Shown piece after piece: positions 1-6,098 of a DNA stretch of 8,707 bases. Made by a program: the position numbers and the translations under genes. This stretch comes from Acidobacteriota bacterium (lineage in GTDB: Bacteria; Acidobacteriota; Terriglobia; Terriglobales; Acidobacteriaceae). The notes below the pieces were generated by a model that ran no database searches, was not told the DNA's origin, and saw nothing but the letters and a program-made list of their open reading frames with translations. Every line of letters starts with the position of its first letter. Position 1 is the first letter of the stretch. Where the stretch lies: NCBI GenBank assembly GCA_025353435.1, contig JANXQR010000428.1, positions 1 to 8,707 on the forward strand, written 5' to 3'.

Positions 1-2350
1 GTTCGCCCTTTCTCGAGGTATAAACACTCGTCTCGCCGTCGGTGAGGCGTATGTGCTTAACGGCGGCGTGGTCCCAACTCGCCGGGAGGTGGGGGTTGAC
101 GGTGATGGTTTTGGTGGTGGCGTCGATGCTGATGCCGAAGAGGCCGCGCAGGACTGGCGTTATGACCATGGCGCTGGACCAGAGCTGGTGGCTGGTGCTG
201 CGGCCGAAGGGGACGTTGAAGTCGCCGCTCAACAGCTCGGTGACGGCGCCGAGGTCCTGGGCCTTGGTGAGGTTGGCATTCTCCATGAGCATCTGGTAGC
301 CGGCTAACGGCTGATTGCCGCGATATTCGGCTAATGCGGCCCAGCCCGTGAAGAGCGGCCATACGCTGCCCTGGTGATAGCTCATGCCATCGTAGATCTT
401 CTCTTCATTCGAGACATCGCGAAGGCCCCAGTCGGTGTTGAGGGTGTGGGCGGCGAATTGCTGCAGGCAGGCTTCGGGGTGCTGGAGGATCGAGCCGCTG
501 CCGGTGGCCTGACTTGCTCCGGAGAGATTGGACCACCAGGCAAGCGCGGGGTAGACAGTGGTGGTGCGGTCAAGTGAACCGTCCTTGTTGCGGCTGAAGG
601 CGTAGCAGTGTTTGTCGGTGTCGTAGAACTGCTCGTTGATGGTTTTGGCTACGGACTCGGCGCGTGACTTCGCGGCCTGTGACTTCGCGGGGTCGTGGAG
701 CAGATCTTCAATCTGCGCCATGGCGGCGGAGGCTTGCTGGTCTAAGAGGGCGAGGTAGATCTCCTGGTGGGGCATGCCGCCGGGCCAGCTCTCGACCCAG
801 CCGGTGCCTTGCTCGTTGGTGTAGATGCCGTTGCCGCCGTGGGCTGCGTCGGGGGAGTGGCTGGTCTCGAAGTCCCAGGCCTTCTCGATGGCCTCACGGT
901 TGGCGGTGAGGAAGGCGGTGTCGCCGCTTGAGCGCACGTAATCGAGCGTGGCGAGAAGGAAGAGGGGCGTGGAGTCGGCTGCGGCGTACATGTAGGGGAA
1001 GGCGCGCCAGTCAATGGCGGCTGCGGTCTGCGAGTACTCGTGCATGATTTTGCCATCGTCACGCTGGCGGTGGATGAGGAATTCAAGCTCGGACTTGGCG
1101 AGGGCGAAGTCGCCGTAGCCGTTGACGGCGTAGAGGGTGTAGAGAGAGTCCCGGCCGAAGAACCAGCCGAAGCCGGGGCGGGCGGAGTCGCCGGAGGCGT
1201 AGTAGCCGGCGACGAGGGCGGTCTCGTCAAGAAAACAGAGGGTCCGCAAGTTCTTACCCGCAAGTTGTGAGGAGGCGCCCGCAATGTTCTTTTCCGCGCT
1301 TGTGATCTCGAATTCGGAGGAAGGTTCTGGGTGATCCGGGCACCAGGGCTTGGCTTTTAGCTGCTCGATGGAGACTACGGCCCACTGGAAGGCTTCGTTG
1401 AGGGACTTGTCGGGGGTGTCGATCGAAACAGAATTGGCGAGGAGCTTCTTGTAGGCGTCGGCGTGCGCTTGGTAAAGAGAGGCGAGGTTCTGATTGAGTT
1501 TTTCGAGCGTCGCACCGAGGGCATCGCCGTTGGCGGTGGCGGGGTTGGTGCCGATGGCCATGAGCAATGGATAGAGTCGGCCGTTGCCGGTGGCGGGATC
1601 GATGTGGAGCTTCAGTTCGACGGGATGGACCTGGGGGCGTTCCTGATAGGGGGCGAGGATGCCGGCGGTTGCGCCGGGGATGGTGAGGGCGGCGGCGAGG
1701 TCTGGGTAGTCGGAGTGGAGAACGTAATAGCCCGAAGACGCAAGGCCGGATTTGTCATTTTCGGCGCGGGAGTCGCCAGCCTGCATGGCCGGGTGGGGGA
1801 TGACCCATTCCGCTCCGGGCACGCCTTCGTTGCGCATGGGCCACATGAACTCAAGGTTGGGGGTGAAGCGGAAGGTGAAGTCGGTGGGGTGGAGGCAGTC
1901 GAATTCAAAGAGGACGACGGGGCCGGTGCCTGGGGGTCCACTTTCGGGCGAGAACATGATTTGCCGGACAGTGAAGGCGATGTGGGAGTAGGTGATGATG
2001 GTGCGGTCCGGACGGACTTCGATCTGGGCCGCCTCCTGGTTGACGTCGATGGGGACGGTGTAGCCCTCGACGTTGGCCTCAATAGTGAGGTGGGAGAGGA
2101 CCTTGACGGGGAGGAGCCAGGCCTCGAAAGCGCCGTCCTGCTGGCCGAGGAGGACGCCTTGCTCGCCGGCGACGGTGAAGGGCTTGAGAGGTTCCGAGTG
2201 GGCTCGGATGACGGGGCCGGTGGTGTCAAACGCGATGCGTGGGATGGGAGTGAACGCGGGTGGGTGCGCGGGGGCTTGGGCGGTGATTGCGGAATGGAGC
2301 GCAAGAAGCGCGGTAACAGTGAAGCAGGTAAAGCGGATGCTCTTTGGCAT
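1..2350 (-). CDS. Secreted six-hairpin glycosidase, amylo-alpha-1,6-glucosidase (glycogen debranching) type, 3' end cut by window
   Basis: One open frame of 783 residues runs off the window with no stop. The ATG follows GGAGAAGGA at 7 bases. Residues 1-26 form a signal peptide (basic start, hydrophobic core, ITA/AQA cleavage near 24-26), so the enzyme is exported. About 30-300 looks like an N-terminal beta-sandwich. The rest resembles an (alpha/alpha)6 barrel: GWFFGRDSLY with D401, HEYSQT (E438), ADSTPLFL (D459), GWVESWPGG (E520), HQE (E530) and HQGSVWP (W664). NPHLPASW (752-759) marks the start of the C-terminal beta-domain seen in such glycosidases. The GRDS motif and the ADSTPLF block recall the GDE_C/GH133 group. 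D401, E520 and E530 are candidate catalytic acids by position only. It probably hydrolyses alpha-glucosides or a related polysaccharide outside the cytoplasm. The exact family and substrate are uncertain; GH63- or GH15-like enzymes are alternatives. Confidence 0.82.
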   Translation of the reverse strand, partial: MPKSIRFTCFTVTALLALHSAITAQAPAHPPAFTPIPRIAFDTTGPVIRAHSEPLKPFTVAGEQGVLLGQQDGAFEAWLLPVKVLSHLTIEANVEGYTVPIDVNQEAAQIEVRPDRTIITYSHIAFTVRQIMFSPESGPPGTGPVVLFEFDCLHPTDFTFRFTPNLEFMWPMRNEGVPGAEWVIPHPAMQAGDSRAENDKSGLASSGYYVLHSDYPDLAAALTIPGATAGILAPYQERPQVHPVELKLHIDPATGNGRLYPLLMAIGTNPATANGDALGATLEKLNQNLASLYQAHADAYKKLLANSVSIDTPDKSLNEAFQWAVVSIEQLKAKPWCPDHPEPSSEFEITSAEKNIAGASSQLAGKNLRTLCFLDETALVAGYYASGDSARPGFGWFFGRDSLYTLYAVNGYGDFALAKSELEFLIHRQRDDGKIMHEYSQTAAAIDWRAFPYMYAAADSTPLFLLATLDYVRSSGDTAFLTANREAIEKAWDFETSHSPDAAHGGNGIYTNEQGTGWVESWPGGMPHQEIYLALLDQQASAAMAQIEDLLHDPAKSQAAKSRAESVAKTINEQFYDTDKHCYAFSRNKDGSLDRTTTVYPALAWWSNLSGASQATGSGSILQHPEACLQQFAAHTLNTDWGLRDVSNEEKIYDGMSYHQGSVWPLFTGWAALAEYRGNQPLAGYQMLMENANLTKAQDLGAVTELLSGDFNVPFGRSTSHQLWSSAMVITPVLRGLFGISIDATTKTITVNPHLPASWDHAAVKHIRLTDGETSVYTSRKGE

Positions 2351-2357
2351 TGTGATG

Positions 2358-2366
2358 TCCTTCTCC
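2358..2366 (-). promoter_or_regulatory. Ribosome binding site of the glycosidase gene
   Basis: GGAGAAGGA on the minus strand ends 7 bases before the ATG at 2350, which fixes that start. The remainder of the 225-base gap up to the DUF4440 gene shows no convincing terminator. The only small symmetric element I see is a 5-base-arm palindrome around 2391-2401. The two genes may therefore be co-transcribed. Confidence 0.7.
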
Positions 2367-2575
2367 ACCCCACGGACGAAGACCTTTTCGCGGGGACCCC
2401 GGAATTCGACAGCGGCTCAAAGGGATCAGTCTACGGCATTGCGGGCGGCGACGGGCGAGTGGGAGAGGTTGGGGTCTTGAAGGCATCCCGCAACGGATGA
2501 AGGGGCTGTGGGAAGAGGACGAATTTGGCGCGGACGGCGGCGCTGGGTGTGTTTCCGCTGTCGTAAACGGCGCGG

Positions 2576-3070
2576 TCATTTGCCGTCGGCGTTGACGGGG
2601 GCGGACATGCCGGAGATGATTTGCCACTCGCTGGTGCGGGGGATGCGGCGCCAGGTGTGGATGACGCGCATGGTGCTGGTTGTAGGAGCGCCCTGCTTGT
2701 CGACCCACGTGGTGGTGGCGCGGTAAGTGGCGGTGGCGAGATCGCCGGTGAGCTGAATGGTGAGGCGCTCGAGGTCGCAGGACTTGAGGGACTCGCCGTT
2801 GTTGGTGTGGGCGGTGATCCAGTCAGTGATGTGAGGCTTGCGGACCGGCACAGGGCTGACGTAGGGCCAGCCGAGAAAGTTCTGGTCCCAGAGGGCGCGG
2901 TAGTGGGTGAGGTCGTTGGTTTGGACGAGGTGCCAATAGGACTGCTCCTGGGCCCAGACTTCGTCGGCCGCGGGAGAGTTCTGGGCAGGGAGGGTAGCTG
3001 GCAGAATGGCGGGAAGCAGAACGAGTGCGAGGGCTTGCAGAGGGAGTCTGGTCACTTGGTGTCTGGTCAA
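2576..3070 (-). CDS. Secreted DUF4440 / SnoaL-like (NTF2 fold) protein
   Basis: This is a 164-residue protein with a TTG start. An in-frame TAA lies seven codons upstream, and AGGAG sits 5 bases before the TTG. The only other early start is GTG at codon 6, which lacks a ribosome site. Residues 9-29 form a hydrophobic signal sequence with likely cleavage after A29 (TLPA/QN), so it is probably periplasmic or secreted. The mature part has the NTF2-like layout: an N-terminal helix pair with WAQEQSYWHLVQTNDL and YRALWDQNFLGW (39-68), a middle strand ATATYRATTTW (112-122), and terminal strands RVIHTWRRI and SEWQIISGMSAPV (135-159). Such domains bind small ligands or act as enzymes; no catalytic residue can be assigned here. 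It lies 225 bases upstream of the glycosidase on the same strand, and a joint role is conjecture. Confidence 0.82.
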   Translation of the reverse strand: MTRHQVTRLPLQALALVLLPAILPATLPAQNSPAADEVWAQEQSYWHLVQTNDLTHYRALWDQNFLGWPYVSPVPVRKPHITDWITAHTNNGESLKSCDLERLTIQLTGDLATATYRATTTWVDKQGAPTTSTMRVIHTWRRIPRTSEWQIISGMSAPVNADGK

Positions 3071-3075
3071 GATTT

Positions 3076-3080
3076 CTCCT
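3076..3080 (-). promoter_or_regulatory. Ribosome binding site deciding a TTG start
   Basis: AGGAG on the minus strand is separated by the 5 bases AAATC from the TTG at 3070. It supports TTG over the in-frame GTG at codon 6, which has no purine-rich element at the right distance. Confidence 0.7.
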
Positions 3081-3140
3081 GGGTGACAACTTTACCAGAG
3101 GAGATGACGGATCGTTCGAGGATGCAGTAAGACGAAGCGG

Positions 3141-3285
3141 GAAGTTAGTCGCGAGAGACTAAGTGGTGACAGGATTTTTTTTGAAGTTAGTGCATAAGTT
3201 GGCGAGTCAATTCGGACAAAAGCGAGTTAGAAACGAGAAAACTGCAACGTCAGCGGGGCACTTCGAGCACTTAGTTTGAGTTAGT
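3141..3285. repeat. Spaced direct repeats AGTTAGT
   Basis: AGTTAGT occurs at 3143-3149, 3185-3191 and 3279-3285, with a one-mismatch copy AGTTAGA at 3225-3231. The first two lie in an identical 9-base unit GAAGTTAGT whose copies start 42 bases apart; the next interval is 40 bases. Both are close to four helical turns, so a protein could bind them on one DNA face. They sit 70-215 bases upstream of the DUF4440 start. No regulator is identified. Confidence 0.4.
3145..3182. repeat. Inverted repeat followed by a T8 run
   Basis: TTAGTC (3145-3150) and GACTAA (3157-3162) form a 6-base-pair stem with loop GCGAGA. An uninterrupted run of eight T lies at 3175-3182, 12 bases further on. The gap between stem and T-run is too long for a standard intrinsic terminator, so this may be an operator or a weak structure. 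It overlaps the first AGTTAGT repeat. Confidence 0.3.
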
Positions 3286-3312
3286 TGAGAGGGTTGCACA
3301 ATTTCTGGTGAA

Positions 3313-3353
3313 ATCCACAGATTTACACATTTTTTGCACTTGCATCCACAGAT
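3313..3353. repeat. Pair of 10-base direct repeats ATCCACAGAT
   Basis: ATCCACAGAT is present at 3313-3322 and again at 3344-3353, with starts 31 bases apart (about three helical turns). The surrounding 3301-3345 stretch is AT-rich and has a T6 run. It may be a paired binding site. A weak plus-strand promoter can be drawn beside it: TTGCAT at 3340-3345, an 18-base spacer, and CATAGT at 3364-3369. Confidence 0.35.
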
Positions 3354-3410
3354 CGCGCAGGAGCATAGTGCCGACAGTTGGTAGCTCAGTAGGGAATTGG
3401 AAGCGAACAT

Positions 3411-3427
3411 TTCCTGCCACGCAGGAA
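3411..3427. repeat. Perfect 7-base-pair hairpin
   Basis: TTCCTGC (3411-3417) and GCAGGAA (3421-3427) are exact complements around a three-base CAC centre. No T-run follows on either strand, so it is not a standard terminator. A second hairpin follows at 3448-3475, with arms GCGG/CCGC outside and CGCC/GGCG inside. Confidence 0.4.
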
Positions 3428-3601
3428 GATAAGCGATCCGATTGAGAGCGGAAAATCGCCGGTGGCGCAAGCCGCAGGAATGAAGATTCGAAGGACATCG
3501 GAAGACTCATCCTCCGCACGGCGGGACGATGCAAAGTTCAGGTAAGCAGGGAATCGTATCCACGCGGGCAGCGCCGGGGCAATGAGTTGAGAGCAGGGAG
3601 A

Positions 3602-3625
3602 GCATGAACGGCTTGCCGGGCATGC
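3602..3625. repeat. Two-stem hairpin with an AA/GG internal loop
   Basis: The outer arms GCATG (3602-3606) and CATGC (3621-3625) enclose the inner arms CGGC (3609-3612) and GCCG (3615-3618). The stems are separated by AA on the left and GG on the right, and TT forms the apex. The same internal loop recurs in the hairpin at 3885-3910. The two-base apex is tight, so the inner stem may open by one pair. Confidence 0.35.
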
Positions 3626-3697
3626 AGGAACTGAAAGAGATTCAAAGCCGAAGCGCAGGTCAGTGAGGAGACGCAAGACTCAGGGGACGCCGGAAAG

Positions 3698-3726
3698 CGC
3701 ACATGGTCGCGGCCGCGATGAGTGCG
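3698..3726. repeat. Hairpin around a 12-base perfect palindrome
   Basis: TCGCGGCCGCGA (3707-3718) is a perfect palindrome. It is flanked by CGCAC (3698-3702) and GTGCG (3722-3726), which are also complementary, giving a stem with an ATGG/TGA internal loop and a GGCC apex. Confidence 0.35.
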
Positions 3727-3884
3727 AGTTCAGGGAGAAGCTGAGAGGAGCGAATCCAGCCGGGCGGGAGACGCCGCTTTGGAAGAATGCCGGATCAGCG
3801 CCGCAATGCGAGGCTCAGGCAAACGGAAGAAGCGAAGTCAGAAAGTCAGGCAGGAGATAGGGCGTTTCATCAGAACGAGGCAGA

Positions 3885-3910
3885 CTGCAAGCAACTCCGG
3901 TTGCGGGCAG
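3885..3910. repeat. Two-stem hairpin with an AA/GG internal loop
   Basis: The outer arms CTGC (3885-3888) and GCAG (3907-3910) enclose GCAAC (3891-3895) and GTTGC (3900-3904) with a TCCG apex. The internal loop is AA opposite GG, as in the hairpin at 3602-3625. Confidence 0.35.
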
Positions 3911-3943
3911 AACACTAAGGGAAGATGAGAAGGCCAGTCACCC

Positions 3944-4000
3944 GTTGAACGAGAGCCAAGCGTTCAATCGCGGCGCAGGATTGGTCGGCGGTTCGCCGTC
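3944..4000. repeat. Two adjacent hairpins
   Basis: TTGAACG (3945-3951) pairs exactly with CGTTCAA (3961-3967), extended by a G-T wobble when read on the plus strand (3944 with 3968); the loop is nine bases. Next, CGGCG (3986-3990) pairs with CGCCG (3994-3998) around GTT. Neither has a following T-run. Confidence 0.35.
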
Positions 4001-4132
4001 GATAGATCAGGCAACACGGTTGGAAGGTTGGCGAGTAATTCAGCAGGAGGACGAGACCCAGGCGAGGTTGAAGATTCATCGTCGAGTCATTGCCGGATGG
4101 TGTTTGGATCCGAAGAGCTAACGGGCACCCGA

Positions 4133-4175
4133 GAGAGGGCCAGAGACCGCAAGGTTTCTGGCCCTCTCGAATTTT
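4133..4175. terminator. Strong terminator-like hairpin after the EmrB-type gene
   Basis: GAGAGGGCCAGA (4133-4144) and TCTGGCCCTCTC (4157-4168) are perfect 12-base complements. Four more positions (4145-4148 with 4153-4156) extend the stem to 16 pairs around GCAA. It begins 19 bases beyond the stop of the EmrB-type gene, so it very probably ends that transcript. However, the short T-run (4172-4175) follows it only on the plus strand. On the minus strand the inner G-T wobble becomes an A-C mismatch and no T-run follows. It may work in both directions or mainly end a plus-strand transcript. Confidence 0.7.
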
Positions 4176-4187
4176 GGGGACATTGGT

Positions 4188-5813
4188 TTAGTGAATAGCC
4201 TCTGCGCCGGGGCCTTGGCCAGGGCGATTCTTGCTGAGCATGAAGGCGAGAAGCACGAGGCCGACCGACATCCATGAGAGCTCGGTGTAGACGTCCTGAT
4301 AGGCCTGCATCTGGGCCTGCTGATTGAGCTGATTGTAGAGTGAAGCGATGGCCCTGCCGCCACCGTTGGGGCCGCCGAAGTTGCCGCCGAGAAAACCGCC
4401 CAACGCGCGCAGGTGGGAATCGTACCCCGGGGAACCAGGTTGCATGTCGGACTGCAAATGCTGTTGGTGCCACATGGCGCGGCTGGTAACTTGCGCGTTG
4501 GTGAGAGCGATGAGCACGCTGCCGCCAATGTTTCGCGCGAAGTTAATGAGGCCTGCGACCTGGTTGCTTTCTTCCTTGGGCATGCCGACGTATGCGGCGT
4601 TGGTGATGGAGATGAAGCAAAAGGGCAAGGGCAGCATCTGGATGACGCGCAGCCAGGATGCTTGAGAGAAGCTCATCTGCAGGGTAGTGACGCTGGCGGC
4701 GTATCGGAAGGTCAAGGTGAACATGATGAATCCGAGGACGGCTAGGGTTCTTGCGGAGACTTTTCCGGTGGCAAATCCCGCAAGCGGCATGACAACGACG
4801 AGCGCGAAACCTCCGGCGGTGAGGGCCATTCCGGCGTTGAGGGCAGTGTAGCCGAGCAAGGTTTGCATGAACTGGGGCTGGAGCACGGTACTGGCATTGA
4901 GCACGCCGCCCACCAGCATCATGAGGAAACAGCAGATGGCGAAGTTTTTATAGCGGAAGAGGCGCAGGTTCATGATCGGCTTTTTGGCGTTCAGCTCCCA
5001 AAAGACGAGGGCAGCCATGCCGCCAATGAAGAGGAATGCGAAGAAACGGATGAAGCCGGAGGAGAACCAGTCGTTTTCCTCGCCTTTGTCGAGCATAATT
5101 TGCAGGCCGCCCATGGCAATGGTGAGGAAGCTGAGGCCGAGGTAGTCCATGTTTTTGAGGAGCTTGCGGTCGGGCTTGATCCACGGAGGATCTTCGACGA
5201 GGCGGGTGACGAGGAAGAAGGCGAGCATGCCCACGGGGATGTTGATGAAGAAGATCCAGCGCCAGGAGAAGTTGTCGGTGATCCAGCCGCCTAGGGTGGG
5301 TCCGATGGAAGGCGCGAGCACGGCGACGAGGCCGTAGAGTGCAAAGGCCTGGCCGCGCTTGTGGGGCTCGAAGGAGTCCGCCATGATGGCCTGGGCCATG
5401 GGCTGGAGACCACCGCCGCCGGCGCCCTGCATGACGCGAAAAACAAGCAGCATGGGCAGGCTGAGGGCGGCGCCGCAGAGGAAGCTCGAGATGGTGAAAA
5501 TCACGATACAGAAGAGGAAGAAATTCCTGCGGCCCATGACGTTTGAGGCCCAGGCCCCGAGCGGGAGCACGATGGCGTTCGATACCAGGTAGCTGGTGAG
5601 CACCCACGTCCCCTGATCGGTGCTGGCCCCGAGATTGCCTGCGATGTGAGGCAGAGCAACGTTGGCGATGGAGGTGTCGAGAACCTCCATAAATGCAGCA
5701 AGGGCCACTGTGGCTGCGATGAGCCAGGGGTTGGTCCGGGGAACCCATTTCACCGTGACGGATGCGCCAGTGGGAGAGGCAGTTGCCGGCGGACTGGATT
5801 GTGTTTCTGGCAA
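4188..5813 (-). CDS. EmrB/QacA-type (DHA2) multidrug exporter of the major facilitator superfamily
   Basis: This 541-residue protein has about 14 membrane segments, as expected for drug:proton antiporters of the DHA2 family (E. coli EmrB is slightly shorter). Family motifs are clear: LDTSIANVALPHI (45-57, first helix), GAWASNVMGRR (86-96, motif A), RVMQG (126-130, motif B), APSIGPTLGGWI (167-178, motif C), WRWIFFINIPVG (185-196) and GLINFARNIGGS (421-432). The TTG start is chosen because GGAGA lies 5 bases before it and no ATG lies upstream in frame; residues 1-28 are then a Pro/Ser/Thr-rich cytoplasmic tail. Between the last two helices there is a Gly-rich stretch (472-486) followed by a Gln-rich one. 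No EmrA-like membrane fusion protein or TolC-like outer membrane gene is adjacent. The substrate is unknown. Confidence 0.92.
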   Translation of the reverse strand: MPETQSSPPATASPTGASVTVKWVPRTNPWLIAATVALAAFMEVLDTSIANVALPHIAGNLGASTDQGTWVLTSYLVSNAIVLPLGAWASNVMGRRNFFLFCIVIFTISSFLCGAALSLPMLLVFRVMQGAGGGGLQPMAQAIMADSFEPHKRGQAFALYGLVAVLAPSIGPTLGGWITDNFSWRWIFFINIPVGMLAFFLVTRLVEDPPWIKPDRKLLKNMDYLGLSFLTIAMGGLQIMLDKGEENDWFSSGFIRFFAFLFIGGMAALVFWELNAKKPIMNLRLFRYKNFAICCFLMMLVGGVLNASTVLQPQFMQTLLGYTALNAGMALTAGGFALVVVMPLAGFATGKVSARTLAVLGFIMFTLTFRYAASVTTLQMSFSQASWLRVIQMLPLPFCFISITNAAYVGMPKEESNQVAGLINFARNIGGSVLIALTNAQVTSRAMWHQQHLQSDMQPGSPGYDSHLRALGGFLGGNFGGPNGGGRAIASLYNQLNQQAQMQAYQDVYTELSWMSVGLVLLAFMLSKNRPGQGPGAEAIH

Positions 5814-5818
5814 GAGAG

Positions 5819-5823
5819 TCTCC
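5819..5823 (-). promoter_or_regulatory. Ribosome binding site deciding a TTG start
   Basis: GGAGA on the minus strand ends 5 bases before the TTG at 5813. The next in-frame alternative, GTG at codon 21, has no such element, so TTG is preferred. Confidence 0.65.
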
Positions 5824-5832
5824 GTACGGTGG

Positions 5833-5838
5833 ATTGTA
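5833..5838 (-). promoter_or_regulatory. Possible -10 element of the EmrB-type gene
   Basis: TACAAT on the minus strand differs from TATAAT by one base and lies 19 bases upstream of the TTG start. No good -35 hexamer is found 16-18 bases upstream, so this is weak. The 285-base gap 5814-6098 otherwise holds only a short palindrome, TTCCGCGGCGGAA (6031-6043), and no clear terminator for the methyltransferase gene. Confidence 0.2.
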
Positions 5839-6098
5839 TCGACGAAAGCAAGGGTGTTTTGTCTTTGCTGATGGGGATGCTGCGGCCTGATGCCTGGGGG
5901 CGTGAATCCCCGCTCTCGGATTTAGATTCAGAACCGGAGAGTTGGGTTCAACCGGGTTTACTGGTTTTTGGTCGCGGGTTGCGCTTTGCGGTGCTTATGA
6001 ACTTATGTCCTTCGTAAATTTTGGCACCGATTCCGCGGCGGAAATGCTGGCAGCTTGACCGGAGGGAAGGTTTCTTCGGCAGGCTTCGACGGACAGCA

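Larger units (their letters stand above)
3071..4187. other. 1.1 kb gap without a supportable protein gene
   Basis: All six frames hold only short, compositionally biased open frames (up to about 96 residues, rich in R, S, E and G on the plus strand or C, S, P and L on the minus strand). None has a recognisable domain with a good ribosome site. The first 300 bases next to the DUF4440 gene are relatively AT-rich and carry short direct repeats, which looks like regulatory DNA. From about 3400 to 4170 the plus strand is purine-rich and folds into a series of short hairpins ending in a strong terminator-like stem. It could be long regulatory DNA, a decayed gene, or a structured non-coding RNA; the sequence alone does not decide. 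Confidence 0.6.

Noticed and set aside
1463..2500. 345-codon plus-strand open frame opposite the glycosidase gene
   Set aside because: It is G, E, V and D rich as expected for the complement of a GC-biased gene; the minus-strand frame has a signal peptide, ribosome site and enzyme motifs.
3313..3353. ATCCACA repeats as DnaA boxes of an origin
   Set aside because: Both copies miss the leading TT of TTATCCACA, only two copies are found, and no origin-associated gene is near.
3382..3394. TAGCTCAGTAGGG, similar to the D-arm of a tRNA
   Set aside because: No matching D-stem second half, no anticodon arm, and no T-arm at the right distance; the nearest TTCGA is about 100 bases away.
3207..3676. 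Minus-strand frames of 87-96 codons
   Set aside because: Three mutually overlapping frames compete, none has a recognisable motif, and the residue mix looks like translated non-coding DNA.
3707..3718. 12-base perfect palindrome TCGCGGCCGCGA as a regulatory operator
   Set aside because: GC-only palindromes of this size are not rare in GC-rich DNA and no gene start is near it; kept only as part of a possible hairpin.
3604..3928. Plus-strand short frames: 20 codons at 3604-3666, 65 at 3663-3860, 67 at 3722-3928, chained by overlapping stop/start
   Set aside because: They follow the purine-rich composition (R, E, S, G, K), have no domain and poor ribosome sites, and use GTG starts where the overlap is largely a product of TGA/GTG coincidence.
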